Assembly (NCBI GenBank): GCA_035380045.1
Contig: DAOSWM010000023.1
Span: forward strand, 1 to 41,465
Length of the DNA: 41,465 bases
DNA from: DAOSWM01 sp035380045
GTDB lineage: Bacteria > Bacteroidota > Bacteroidia > Bacteroidales > Tenuifilaceae
Direction of reading: 5' to 3'
How positions within the stretch are numbered: position 1 is the stretch's first letter; each line of letters opens with the position of its first letter. The translations under genes and the position numbers were made by a program. Under the pieces are notes generated by a model. That model was not told the origin of the DNA and made no database searches. It saw only the letters and a program-made list of their open reading frames with translations. Shown piece by piece: positions 7,716 through 15,950 of the stretch.

Positions 7716-7747
7716 TTTGCGCTTTATTGTTAATAAGATTAACTTTG
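7716..7747 (+). promoter_or_regulatory. Bacteroidota-type promoter of the chemosensory cluster
   Basis: TTTG at 7716-7719, exactly 20 bases of spacer, then TAACTTTG at 7740-7747: a full match to the primary sigma consensus TTTG / TAnnTTTG. Transcription would begin near 7754, about 30 bases before the cheY ATG at 7785. Confidence 0.7.
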
Positions 7748-7784
7748 GTTAAAAGTTTAGTACATTACAATTGAAATTACATTT

Positions 7785-8138
7785 ATGATACTTATTGTTG
7801 ATGATTCTACCACAAATCAGGTGCTTCTAGAGGCCATCCTGCATGAAGAGGGGTTTGAAACTGTAACAGCATTCAGTGCTCGTGAAGCATTTAAGCTGAT
7901 TGAAAAGGAAAAGCCTGACCTAATACTACTCGATTTGCTTATGCCAGAGGTGAGTGGGTTCGATTTTTTACGAAAAATTAAAGCTGATAGCGTGCTTAGC
8001 ACAATTCCGATTTTTGTTGTTTCGGCAGTGGGATCCCTTGAGAATAGGGATACATGTATGGAGCTAGGTGCAACCGAGTTTTTTAATAAACCCATTGATA
8101 TTCCAAACTTTATTAAACAAGTGAAACAGATTGTTTAG
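7785..8138 (+). CDS. CheY-like single-domain response regulator 1
   Basis: 117 residues, receiver only. Acidic pair D6/D7, phospho-acceptor D50 in LILLDLLMPEVSG, Ser in IFVVSAVGS at the switch Thr/Ser position, Lys in FFNKPID. It is the first gene of the chemosensory cluster and is preceded by a consensus promoter. A 128-base gap separates it from the large helical protein. It is a likely phosphoryl acceptor from CheA (10845-12911). Which of the two cluster CheYs carries the output signal cannot be told. Confidence 0.92.
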   Translation: MILIVDDSTTNQVLLEAILHEEGFETVTAFSAREAFKLIEKEKPDLILLDLLMPEVSGFDFLRKIKADSVLSTIPIFVVSAVGSLENRDTCMELGATEFFNKPIDIPNFIKQVKQIV

Positions 8139-8266
8139 TATTAGAGATTAATGGTGCTTAAACGTTCGATTAATTTCTTAAAATTAGTTTGGTGAGTTTT
8201 GTTGAATTGTAAAAAAAAATGTTATTTTTAAGATTTAGTTTTTTATTTAGTAAAGCCTAAAAATAA

Positions 8267-10078
8267 ATGGGTCGAACAAATACCAATAAAAATAAAAACT
8301 TCGATAGTTTCTCCATCAAAGAGGTTGTAGAAATATTTACCTTAATAGATGAGCAGATTATTGAGCTGCATAAGTGTTCGTCCGATGACTTTTTAGGTCT
8401 TAATGCCTATTTTAAGCAGTACTACAAGCATTCTAAAACCATATCAGCAAATGCGAAAGAGGTTTTACAATCGCTTACCGATAGCAAATCTGGGAACCTA
8501 CTACATAACCTTGAAGAGCTATACAAGAATTTAAAGCTCAACCAGAATGGGTTTTCTAAACGTATTGAAACCAGCATTGAACTTTTAAAGGAGTTGCTGG
8601 TGTTGATCGATAAGCTTTTTCTACCCATTAAAAACTTGAACCAGGATTTGATGACTATCAAATTTCTGTTGGCTAACCTTAAGCTATCGAGCTCAAACTC
8701 TAAAAGTATCGACGAAAACCTGGGGATGTTTAACGAGGTGATAAATGATTTTAAGATTTGTAGTTTCCAGAATGAATCGAACCTTTCGTCACTTAAGAAT
8801 CAGGTAAAACAAGCTTTGAGTAATTTCGAACAAATTAGGAGTAAGAACATCCACGACCTTGATACAATACTTAACCACATTCACTACGGAATAATTCTTT
8901 TCGCCGAGAAGCACGAGGAGTCATCGAGGCTTATACCTGAATTTACAAAAAAAACCGAGAATACTTCTAAGAGTATAGCTGAGATTATTACAAACCTACA
9001 GTATCAGGATATTATCCGACAGAAGATGGAGCATATCCAGGCTACACACAAAAAGGTTCTTGCCGATTTGGAGGATTACTCACATTCAGAAAACGAAACC
9101 CAAATCGAGCACCAGCAAAACCTCAAAAATCGGATTAGAGACATCGCAAATTTGCAGTCGGCCCAGTTGGTGCATGCAAACAAGGAGTATCAGCATGCCA
9201 TTGAGATAATTACCGATAAGTTTTTAGCCATAGGAAATGATATGACTACCATATCTTCCATGTGTAGAGAGTTTAGCTCGTCACATGATAACACTGAGGA
9301 GCTACATTTACAGAGTTTACTCGCAAAAATTGAGAACTCATCAAATGTCATGAACTCATTTATGGATGCTGGGAAAAGTTTTACGAATCATACCGACATT
9401 CTTACATCAGGTATTAGTAAAACTGCCGCTGGTTTCTCTCGGTTCTCTGCTTCAAATGAGAAGTTAAAATCTGCTTCAACCAAGCTAATTGACTCATTCA
9501 CTGAAGCTGAAAAACATGAGGAAATACTGGAGAAATCGATAGAACACGTTAAAACCCTTTGCGACGATGTTGATAAGTTTGAAAATATTATTCAGCGTGT
9601 ATTCGGATTAATCGACGAGAAGGGGCGTCTGCTTTCATCAAACATTAAGCAGCATCTTGAAACGGTGAAAGAAAAGGGATTCTTCGCAGTATCGGCTCAG
9701 AACCTAAACAACATAAGCCATCAACTCACAACAAAGAACGAACGTATCCAAATTTTGTTGGACGAGAACCTTGATCTTAGCAGCTCCGTTTCAGTTGATG
9801 TGAAAAAGTCCATCGAAAAAATTCGGTACTACGATTTCTTCGATAAAGTAATTGTAGATATAATAGGGGAGCTAAACCAGATATATAACAAGCTAAAAAC
9901 TGACCAACCAAAGGAAGGTGGTTCTGAAATTGAGGATTTAAATAAAATAAAGAGCCTGTATACCATGGCTAGTGAACACATAATTCACGATAAAGTAACC
10001 TCGGGGGAGGGTGATGTTGATCTTTTCGATGAGGATGAACCCAAATCTGATGATGACGATAATCTGGAACTTTTTTAA
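8267..10078 (+). CDS. Large helical chemosensory protein with CheZ-like QDxxxQ motif; candidate CheY phosphatase
   Basis: 603 residues, predicted almost wholly helical, with no signal peptide or membrane segment. Around residues 243-255 it reads NLQYQDIIRQKMEHI. D248 and Q252 have the spacing of the catalytic Asp and Gln of CheZ (QDLTGQ in E. coli). A second, degenerate copy, IRYYDFFDKVI (about 519-529), keeps the Asp (D523) but has no Gln. The C-terminus is an acidic linker with the short peptides DVDLF and DNLELF, recalling the CheZ tail (acidic linker plus hydrophobic end) that tethers CheY-P. There is no receptor signalling hairpin, so it is not a methyl-accepting protein. It lies between cheY1 and the STAS gene, with 2 bases to the TTG noted there. 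The role is inferred. Confidence 0.6.
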   Translation: MGRTNTNKNKNFDSFSIKEVVEIFTLIDEQIIELHKCSSDDFLGLNAYFKQYYKHSKTISANAKEVLQSLTDSKSGNLLHNLEELYKNLKLNQNGFSKRIETSIELLKELLVLIDKLFLPIKNLNQDLMTIKFLLANLKLSSSNSKSIDENLGMFNEVINDFKICSFQNESNLSSLKNQVKQALSNFEQIRSKNIHDLDTILNHIHYGIILFAEKHEESSRLIPEFTKKTENTSKSIAEIITNLQYQDIIRQKMEHIQATHKKVLADLEDYSHSENETQIEHQQNLKNRIRDIANLQSAQLVHANKEYQHAIEIITDKFLAIGNDMTTISSMCREFSSSHDNTEELHLQSLLAKIENSSNVMNSFMDAGKSFTNHTDILTSGISKTAAGFSRFSASNEKLKSASTKLIDSFTEAEKHEEILEKSIEHVKTLCDDVDKFENIIQRVFGLIDEKGRLLSSNIKQHLETVKEKGFFAVSAQNLNNISHQLTTKNERIQILLDENLDLSSSVSVDVKKSIEKIRYYDFFDKVIVDIIGELNQIYNKLKTDQPKEGGSEIEDLNKIKSLYTMASEHIIHDKVTSGEGDVDLFDEDEPKSDDDDNLELF

Positions 10079-10101
10079 ATTTGAAGAAAAAAATTTTAAG
10101 A

Positions 10102-10464
10102 ATGGCTAAAAATCAAAAATTTACTTTTAAGATTCAGCAACCAAAAGGTAAAGGAAAGGAGCAAGAACCTGTTCAACTTACTCTTCAAGGTGATCTTTCC
10201 ATTGAAACTGCTGGGGATATAAAAAAGCAACTTCTTGAGAATCTTAATAAGTACATGAACTTCAACATTAAAGTAAGTAATGTTGATACACTCGATTTAA
10301 CCTTTGTGCAAGTTCTACAACGGTTTATTTGGGATGCTCAACAGCTTAAAAAATCGGTTGTTGTTAATTTTAGTTTGCCCGATGACATTCAGCTATTATT
10401 GGAGCATGCTGGCTTTGAGTCATTTTTAAAGCAAGAAGTAAACATAAACCTTATAAAAACCTAA
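10102..10464 (+). CDS. STAS-domain protein of the chemosensory cluster
   Basis: 120 residues from ATG 10102. A longer reading from TTG 10081 is possible, but the ATG gives the usual start and leaves an A/G-rich leader. The fold is read from VQLTLQGDLSIETAGDIKK, the central VDTLDLTFVQVLQRFIWDA and the C-terminal LLLEHAGFESFL, all placed as in STAS (anti-sigma-antagonist-like) domains. At the SpoIIAA phospho-serine region the sequence is DLTF, so Thr sits near the usual Ser. No partner kinase is visible. STAS proteins occur in several chemosensory operons, often next to CheA and CheY. It is followed 15 bases later by cheY2. Confidence 0.75.
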   Translation: MAKNQKFTFKIQQPKGKGKEQEPVQLTLQGDLSIETAGDIKKQLLENLNKYMNFNIKVSNVDTLDLTFVQVLQRFIWDAQQLKKSVVVNFSLPDDIQLLLEHAGFESFLKQEVNINLIKT

Positions 10465-10479
10465 AATATTACCAAGGTT

Positions 10480-10845
10480 ATGGCAAAAACAATACTAATA
10501 GTTGACGACTCTGAGAGTATTCGTGAGGTTGTTAGTTTTACCCTCGAAAACGAAGGCTATAACGTTCTCATAGCCGTTGATGGAACCGATGCGCTACGTT
10601 TTTTAGACGGAACCTCCATTGATTTGATTATTACAGACTTGCATATGCCAGAAATGGATGGCATCACCTTAATAAAGGAAGTGCGAAAAATGCCAGCATA
10701 CCAGAGAATACCCATTCTTTTTCTTACCACAGAGTCACAAGCTGCGAAGAAGATGGAAGCGAAAGATGCTGGTGCAACAGGTTGGATTATTAAACCTTTC
10801 GTTCCCGCTAAACTGATTGCTGCACTTAATAAAGTTCTAAGGTAA
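10480..10845 (+). CDS. cheY: CheY-like response regulator 2
   Basis: 121 residues, receiver only. Acidic pair D9/D10, phospho-acceptor D53 in LIITDLHMPEMDG, switch Thr in ILFLTTESQ, Lys in GWIIKPFVPAKL. The sequence is closer to the classical chemotaxis CheY type than the first cluster receiver. Its stop codon overlaps the cheA start (TAATG, one shared base), so it is translationally coupled to CheA and is the most likely direct substrate. Confidence 0.93.
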   Translation: MAKTILIVDDSESIREVVSFTLENEGYNVLIAVDGTDALRFLDGTSIDLIITDLHMPEMDGITLIKEVRKMPAYQRIPILFLTTESQAAKKMEAKDAGATGWIIKPFVPAKLIAALNKVLR

Positions 10846-12911
10846 TGGATAATTTCAAGAAAAAATTTGTTGAAGAGGCTGTCGACCTGATTGATGGGCT
10901 CGAAAAATCTCTTCTGGCTTTGGAGGAAAGCCCCGATGATATGACCCTGGTTCAGCAGGTTTTTAGAGTGATGCATACCTTAAAGGGTAACAGCGGCATG
11001 TTTGGTTTTGACCTTATCGATGCTTTTACTCACGAAATGGAAACCATTTACGATCTCATTCGAAATAGTAAGCTAAAAGTTACTCGTGAGGTTCTTGATG
11101 TTACCCTAGCTTCGGTAGATCACCTTAAGGTTCTTCTAAATGAGGATAATTATAACGACCCTTTGGTTCAAGAGAACCATGCCGAATTGCTTCGTAAAGT
11201 AGCCTCAATTATTAATGCCGATATGGATGTTGAACAGGTAGTTAACTCTCCTGAAGAAGTTAAGGTGCAGGAAGCAGATAACGGCGAAAGTACCTACTAC
11301 ATTTTTTTTGACCCTATTAAAGAAATTTTTAATAACGGCACAAATCCACTTTTTTTGCTCGATGAGTTACACTCCCTTGGTGAAACTTTTGTTTATGCCC
11401 ATTTAAACAAGGTTCCCCCAATTGCTGAAATCGACCCCGAGCTTTGTTACACATACTGGGAAGTGCTTCTAGCTACCAAGGCCGACATAAACAGCATAAG
11501 CGATGTTTTCATTTTTGTGGAGGACGATTGCAGCTTGGATATTCAAAAGATAAGTGAGACAAATTTGCTTACCCATAAATCTTTTATTAATAAGGTTAAA
11601 GAATTGGCCAAAAGCCAAAGAGATGTTGGCTTTAATACTATCCAAAACCTTGTGAAGGAAGTATCCTCCCGCTCAATCAATGAAATATCAACCCAGAAGA
11701 AAAAAGAGAAGTCTGCCACTAAGGATGCTTCAATAAGTAGTATCAGGGTATCGGCAGATAAGTTAGACATGCTGATGAATCTAGTTTCAGAGTTGGTTAC
11801 TACCCAGGCACGGTTAAGCCTATTTGCGGAAGAAAACAGCGTTCCAGGCTTGATGCCCATCGCAGAGAATGTTCAAAAACTATCACGTCAGCTGCGCGAT
11901 ACTGCCTTTAGCATTGTACTAATTCCAATTGAAAACATGCTTACACGTTTTCAGAGATTGGTACGAGACCTATCCAGTGAGCTGGGGAAAGAAGTGGCTT
12001 TTATCACAGAGGGAGCCGATACGGAGCTCGATAAAACCATTATTGAGAGCTTAGCTGATCCGCTCATGCACATTCTTCGAAATAGTCTGGATCATGGGAT
12101 TGAAGAGGCTGCAGAAAGAAAACGAAAAGGAAAACCTACACAAGGGAAAATTATTCTCAAGGCATTCTACTCAGGAGCTAACGTAATGATTCAGATAAGC
12201 GATGATGGAGCTGGAATTAATCCGGAAATAATTACAGAGAAAGCCATTGCCAAAGGCATAATATCGGCCGACAGGAAACTTTCCAAGCGAGAAGTGCTCG
12301 ATCTAATATTTCTGCCCGGTTTTAGCACCGCAAGAACTGTAACAGATGTTTCGGGTCGTGGAGTTGGAATGGACGTTGTAAAAAGGAAAATATCCGATAT
12401 TAGAGGTGAGGTGGAGGTCGACTCTGATCTGGGTGCAGGAACTACCATTACGATTAAGCTGCCACTAACCCTTTCAATTATCGATGGATTGCTTGTTAAA
12501 GTTGATGAAACACACTTTATCATTCCCCTCTCGGTTGTTGATAAGATTTTTGCCGTTGAACACAAGAAAATTGTTAGCACTTTTAATAACGTTGTAGTTC
12601 TCGATGGAAAGCAGGTTCCCTTCTTCTACATTCGAAGAGAATTTGACCACCCTGAGGCTGAGCAAGTTTATGAACAGGTCATCGTGGTGAATTTTGAGGA
12701 GAAGAGCGTGGGGTTAGTTGTTGATACGGTTATTGGGGAGTACCAGGCAGTGCTTAAGCCACTAGGGAAACACTACAAGAACCAGGACATGATATCAGGA
12801 GCAACTATACTAGGCGATGGTACCGTTGCCCTTGTAATGGATACCAATAAAATTATTAAACTTTTTGCAAACCATGAAGTTTTTACTCGACAACAAACAA
12901 CTGATAACTAA
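10845..12911 (+). CDS. cheA: Chemotaxis histidine kinase CheA
   Basis: 688 residues. P1 (Hpt) spans about 1-105, with the phosphorylated His at H44 in MHTLKGNSGMFG. A divergent P2-like region is at about 148-245. P3 dimerisation begins near 297 (IRVSADKLDMLMNLVSELV). P4 ATPase has its N box near 405 (DPLMHILRNSLDHGIE), G1 near 450 (SDDGAGIN) and G2 near 504 (GRGVGMDVVK). The P5 CheW-like domain is at about 545-680. All catalytic boxes look intact and the length is normal. It couples receptor or sensor input to CheY and CheB phosphorylation. The ATG overlaps the cheY2 stop, and cheW follows after 24 bases. Confidence 0.97.
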   Translation: MDNFKKKFVEEAVDLIDGLEKSLLALEESPDDMTLVQQVFRVMHTLKGNSGMFGFDLIDAFTHEMETIYDLIRNSKLKVTREVLDVTLASVDHLKVLLNEDNYNDPLVQENHAELLRKVASIINADMDVEQVVNSPEEVKVQEADNGESTYYIFFDPIKEIFNNGTNPLFLLDELHSLGETFVYAHLNKVPPIAEIDPELCYTYWEVLLATKADINSISDVFIFVEDDCSLDIQKISETNLLTHKSFINKVKELAKSQRDVGFNTIQNLVKEVSSRSINEISTQKKKEKSATKDASISSIRVSADKLDMLMNLVSELVTTQARLSLFAEENSVPGLMPIAENVQKLSRQLRDTAFSIVLIPIENMLTRFQRLVRDLSSELGKEVAFITEGADTELDKTIIESLADPLMHILRNSLDHGIEEAAERKRKGKPTQGKIILKAFYSGANVMIQISDDGAGINPEIITEKAIAKGIISADRKLSKREVLDLIFLPGFSTARTVTDVSGRGVGMDVVKRKISDIRGEVEVDSDLGAGTTITIKLPLTLSIIDGLLVKVDETHFIIPLSVVDKIFAVEHKKIVSTFNNVVVLDGKQVPFFYIRREFDHPEAEQVYEQVIVVNFEEKSVGLVVDTVIGEYQAVLKPLGKHYKNQDMISGATILGDGTVALVMDTNKIIKLFANHEVFTRQQTTDN

Positions 12912-12922
12912 ATAAATAAAAC

Positions 12923-12928
12923 AGGAGG
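12923..12928 (+). promoter_or_regulatory. Strong Shine-Dalgarno before cheW
   Basis: AGGAGG seven bases before the ATG at 12936. Most genes in this window lack such a perfect site, as usual in Bacteroidota, so this one may raise CheW output relative to its neighbours. Confidence 0.55.
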
Positions 12929-12935
12929 AACGACA

Positions 12936-13457
12936 ATGAATCAAGAGAACCTATCGAAAATTAACTCATACTTATCGTTTAAACTTGGCGACGAGGAATT
13001 TGCTGCTCATGTGGGGAAAGTTCTCAATATACTAGAAATGACAAAAATAACCGAAGTGCCCAAAGCACCAGAATACATGAAAGGTGTTATTAATTTAAGG
13101 GGAACAGTTCTTCCGGTTATCGATACTCGAATAAAATTCGGAATGACAGCAACAGTGTACACTACAAATACATGTATCATTGTGCTCGATATTGAGATGG
13201 ATGGTGAAACCATACAGGTTGGAGCTCTAGTTGATGCTGTTCAGGCCGTTCTTGAGATAGATAAGAACCAAATAATGCCTCCTCCCAGCATTGGTAGTAA
13301 GTATAAAAGTGAGTTTATCGAGGGTGTTGCCAACATTGATGAGAAGTTTATTATGATTCTTAATATGGATGCTGTATTCTCATCGGACGAACTTACAAAC
13401 TTACGTGATAAAACAGAAGAAACAGAGAATACTGTTGATATTGAAGAAGTAGGTTAA
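12936..13457 (+). CDS. cheW: Coupling protein CheW
   Basis: 173 residues, one CheW domain. Typical blocks are SYLSFKLGDEEFAAHVGKV, EVPKAPEYMKGVINLRGTVL (the VxxRGxxxPVIDxR segment) and VIDTRIKFG. An acidic tail of about 20 residues ends the protein. CheW bridges CheA P5 and the receptor tip. Since no receptor is encoded here, partners must lie elsewhere or be unconventional. It is the last gene before a hairpin and an outer-membrane protein gene. Confidence 0.95.
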   Translation: MNQENLSKINSYLSFKLGDEEFAAHVGKVLNILEMTKITEVPKAPEYMKGVINLRGTVLPVIDTRIKFGMTATVYTTNTCIIVLDIEMDGETIQVGALVDAVQAVLEIDKNQIMPPPSIGSKYKSEFIEGVANIDEKFIMILNMDAVFSSDELTNLRDKTEETENTVDIEEVG

Positions 13458-13604
13458 TATTTGCTTTTTTGCTTGCATTTTGCTTTTTTTTAATGTAAAT
13501 TTAGAACTTGCAAGCATGTTTTGGGAAGCTACATATCATATCATAATACCGGGGTTTTCAATTGAGTTTTAGGGCTGGAGTTAATAATTTTTCAATTCCC
13601 GGTT

Positions 13605-13678
13605 GGGCTGTTCAAAAAGCAGTGAGTATTATACTTCGAAGGTGTAACACTAGGATGAGCTTTTTGAACAGCCCTTTT
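13605..13678 (+). terminator. Long inverted repeat after cheW, terminator-like
   Basis: GGGCTGTTCAAAAAGC (13605-13620) is exactly complementary to GCTTTTTGAACAGCCC (13658-13673), with a 37-base loop and a short T-run after the right arm. A 16-bp perfect stem would be very stable. The large loop is unusual for a simple terminator. The rest of 13458-13703 shows no gene. Confidence 0.6.
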
Positions 13679-13703
13679 TAAATAAACTAACATAATAATT
13701 CAT

Positions 13704-14972
13704 ATGAAACCATTTACCAAACTAACATTTTTGGCAGTACTTATTTTGGCAGTTTCACAACTAGTAATTGCCCAAGAAACTGATTCACAAAACAAACCCA
13801 AAGTTGAGTTCAGCGGCTTCTTTCGATTCGATTACTGGCTTGAAACATACAAAAATGTGGAAGCACTCGATGGGTTGCTTGCGCTTTATCCCCTCGCTCC
13901 CATGTACGACTCCGACGGTAACGATATAAATGCCACCCCCTCATTAAACGGTTTAGCCATGGGAACCAGGTTACGTACCAACATAACCATGCCCAAACTT
14001 TTTAATGCGAAGTCGAGTATATTTGTTGAAGCCGATTTTACTGGTATGAGCTCTACAGTACACTTTCGGTTTAGGCATGGTTACGCAAAACTTGCCTGGG
14101 ATAATGGTAGCGAACTTTCCGTTGGGTTAACCTGGCATCCTATGTTTGTTACTGAAGTTTTCCCGTATGTGGCAAGCCTAAACACTGGAGCACCTTTCCA
14201 GAGTTTTAATCGTAGCCCACAAATAACCTTCAAGCAGCAGCTAGGTTCCAACGTTAAAGTTATTCTGTCTGCTTTAACTCAGAGCGATTACAAGAGCTAT
14301 GGTCCAGAAGGAGCAACAACAAAGTATTTAAGAAACGGAATTATTCCAAACCTACACGGTCAGGTGCAGTTGACGTTTAACCCCATTACAGCCGGAGCTG
14401 CCATAGATTTTAAAAGTCTAATGCCCAGGACATTCACCATTTCGAGCATTAACCCCAATAATAGTTATACAACATCTGAGCGAATAAATTCTCTTAGTGG
14501 AATGGTATACCTGAAACTGCAAACAGGTTTGCTAACAGCGAAACTTAAGGGGATGTACGGGCAAAATATGGCAGATCATTTAATGCTGGGGGGCTACGCT
14601 GTTGCTACCTATAACCCTGTTAGCGGACATGAAACGTATGTTCCATTTAATCATATTTTCGGACAGGTAAACATAACCTATGGGAAAAAATATATGCCAG
14701 GAATTTTTGCTGGCTATGCAAAAAACTTAGGTGCCAATGGGGACGTGTATAACAATGCTGCGATACTTTATGGCAGAGGGCTTAACGTTGATTACCTATA
14801 TAGAGTTTCCCCAAGTTTTACCTATCGGAATGATAGGTTAGCTGTAGTGGGTGAAGTGGAATATACATTTGCTTCTACTGGAACCAACAATATGTTTGAT
14901 AGGGGAAAAGTTATTAATTCAGAATCTTCTGCGAATGCTCGATTTCTTATTATGATTCAATATGATTTTTAG
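13704..14972 (+). CDS. Outer-membrane beta-barrel (porin-like) protein
   Basis: 422 residues with a clear signal peptide (MKPFTKLTFLAVLILAVSQL, cleavage likely after VIAQ near residue 24). The mature protein is rich in alternating aromatic/hydrophobic strands (FSGFFRFDYWLETY, SSIFVEADFTGM, AKLAWDNGSELSVGLTW) and ends in MIQYDF, the terminal aromatic expected of an outer-membrane barrel. It is broadly like porin-type proteins with a DcaP-like N-terminal layout, without a sure family assignment. It lies inside the chemosensory cluster, between cheW and cheR, behind the long hairpin at 13605-13678. It may be an insertion of an unrelated gene or a surface component linked to motility. Confidence 0.75.
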   Translation: MKPFTKLTFLAVLILAVSQLVIAQETDSQNKPKVEFSGFFRFDYWLETYKNVEALDGLLALYPLAPMYDSDGNDINATPSLNGLAMGTRLRTNITMPKLFNAKSSIFVEADFTGMSSTVHFRFRHGYAKLAWDNGSELSVGLTWHPMFVTEVFPYVASLNTGAPFQSFNRSPQITFKQQLGSNVKVILSALTQSDYKSYGPEGATTKYLRNGIIPNLHGQVQLTFNPITAGAAIDFKSLMPRTFTISSINPNNSYTTSERINSLSGMVYLKLQTGLLTAKLKGMYGQNMADHLMLGGYAVATYNPVSGHETYVPFNHIFGQVNITYGKKYMPGIFAGYAKNLGANGDVYNNAAILYGRGLNVDYLYRVSPSFTYRNDRLAVVGEVEYTFASTGTNNMFDRGKVINSESSANARFLIMIQYDF

Positions 14973-15005
14973 AGTTTTTCCTCTTTTTTATTTAACTAAA
15001 ATTGT

Positions 15006-15013
15006 TAGATTTG
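15006..15013 (+). promoter_or_regulatory. Candidate -7 box upstream of cheR
   Basis: TAGATTTG matches TAnnTTTG and lies 46 bases before the cheR ATG. No convincing TTTG is found at the -33 position. If real, it would start a second transcript, cheR to the GAF/PAS sensor. Confidence 0.3.
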
Positions 15014-15059
15014 CTAGTAAGTAGTCACATATTATTTAGCAAAATAGTATAGATAAATA

Positions 15060-15917
15060 ATGTTCGATTCAAAACTTAACGAAATTTATAAAGCACAACT
15101 CACCCAGGAGGAGTTCGACAAGTTGAGCCGTTTCATCTATAAAGAGAGCGGAATTAAAATGCCTCCCGTTAAGAGGGTGATGCTTCAAAGTCGGCTGCAA
15201 AAACGGCTGCGAGAGTTAAATTTAACTTCATTCAAAGATTATTGCGACTACGTTTTTAGTAAGGATGGTTTTAATAACGAGATAATACACATGCTCGATG
15301 TGGTTAGCACCAATAAAACCGACTTTTTTAGAGAACCTGTACATTTCGATTTTCTAACATCCAACGTGCTACCTGAATTCTATAGCAAAACATCTGGCCC
15401 TAAGCAAATAAAGGTTTGGAGTGCTGGCTGTTCAAGCGGAGAAGAACCTTATACTATCGCTATTGTTCTAGCCGATTTTGCAGAGAAGAACCCTGCATTC
15501 GATTATTCAATTATTGGAACCGACATTTCAACCCAAATCCTTCAGAAAGCAGTTGATGCCATTTATAAAGAGGATAGGGTTTCTATCATTCCAATTGAAA
15601 CAAAGAGAAAATATTTTTTACGAAGTAAAGATAGAACAAATCCAACCGTTAAGGTAGCTTCCCATATTAGAAAAAAAGTGCGATTTGGCCGGCTTAACTT
15701 TATGGATGCAACGTACGATGTGCCAGAAACCTTTGATGTAGTATTTTGTAGGAATGTGCTAATTTATTTCGATAGGGAAACACAGGAAAGAGTAATTGAC
15801 AAACTGTGTTCAAAGCTAAGGTCGGGTGGCTACTTCTTTTTAGGTCATTCCGAGTCGATAATGAATATGAATTTACCATTGCGGCAAATAAAACCAACTA
15901 TATTTCAACGCATCTAA
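15060..15917 (+). CDS. cheR: Chemotaxis protein methyltransferase CheR
   Basis: 285 residues, normal length. An N-terminal helical domain (FDKLSRFIYKESGIKMPPVK) is followed by the AdoMet-binding domain with KVWSAGCSSGEEPYTIAIVL (motif I), IIGTDISTQILQKA and FDVVFCRNVLIYFDRETQER, ending with GGYFFLGHSESI. It transfers methyl groups from AdoMet to receptor glutamates. No receptor gene is present in the window, so its substrate lies elsewhere. The downstream kinase-like gene starts after 33 bases. Confidence 0.96.
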   Translation: MFDSKLNEIYKAQLTQEEFDKLSRFIYKESGIKMPPVKRVMLQSRLQKRLRELNLTSFKDYCDYVFSKDGFNNEIIHMLDVVSTNKTDFFREPVHFDFLTSNVLPEFYSKTSGPKQIKVWSAGCSSGEEPYTIAIVLADFAEKNPAFDYSIIGTDISTQILQKAVDAIYKEDRVSIIPIETKRKYFLRSKDRTNPTVKVASHIRKKVRFGRLNFMDATYDVPETFDVVFCRNVLIYFDRETQERVIDKLCSKLRSGGYFFLGHSESIMNMNLPLRQIKPTIFQRI

Positions 15918-15950
15918 AGTTAAATATCGGGTTGTTAAAATTTTAAAAAT

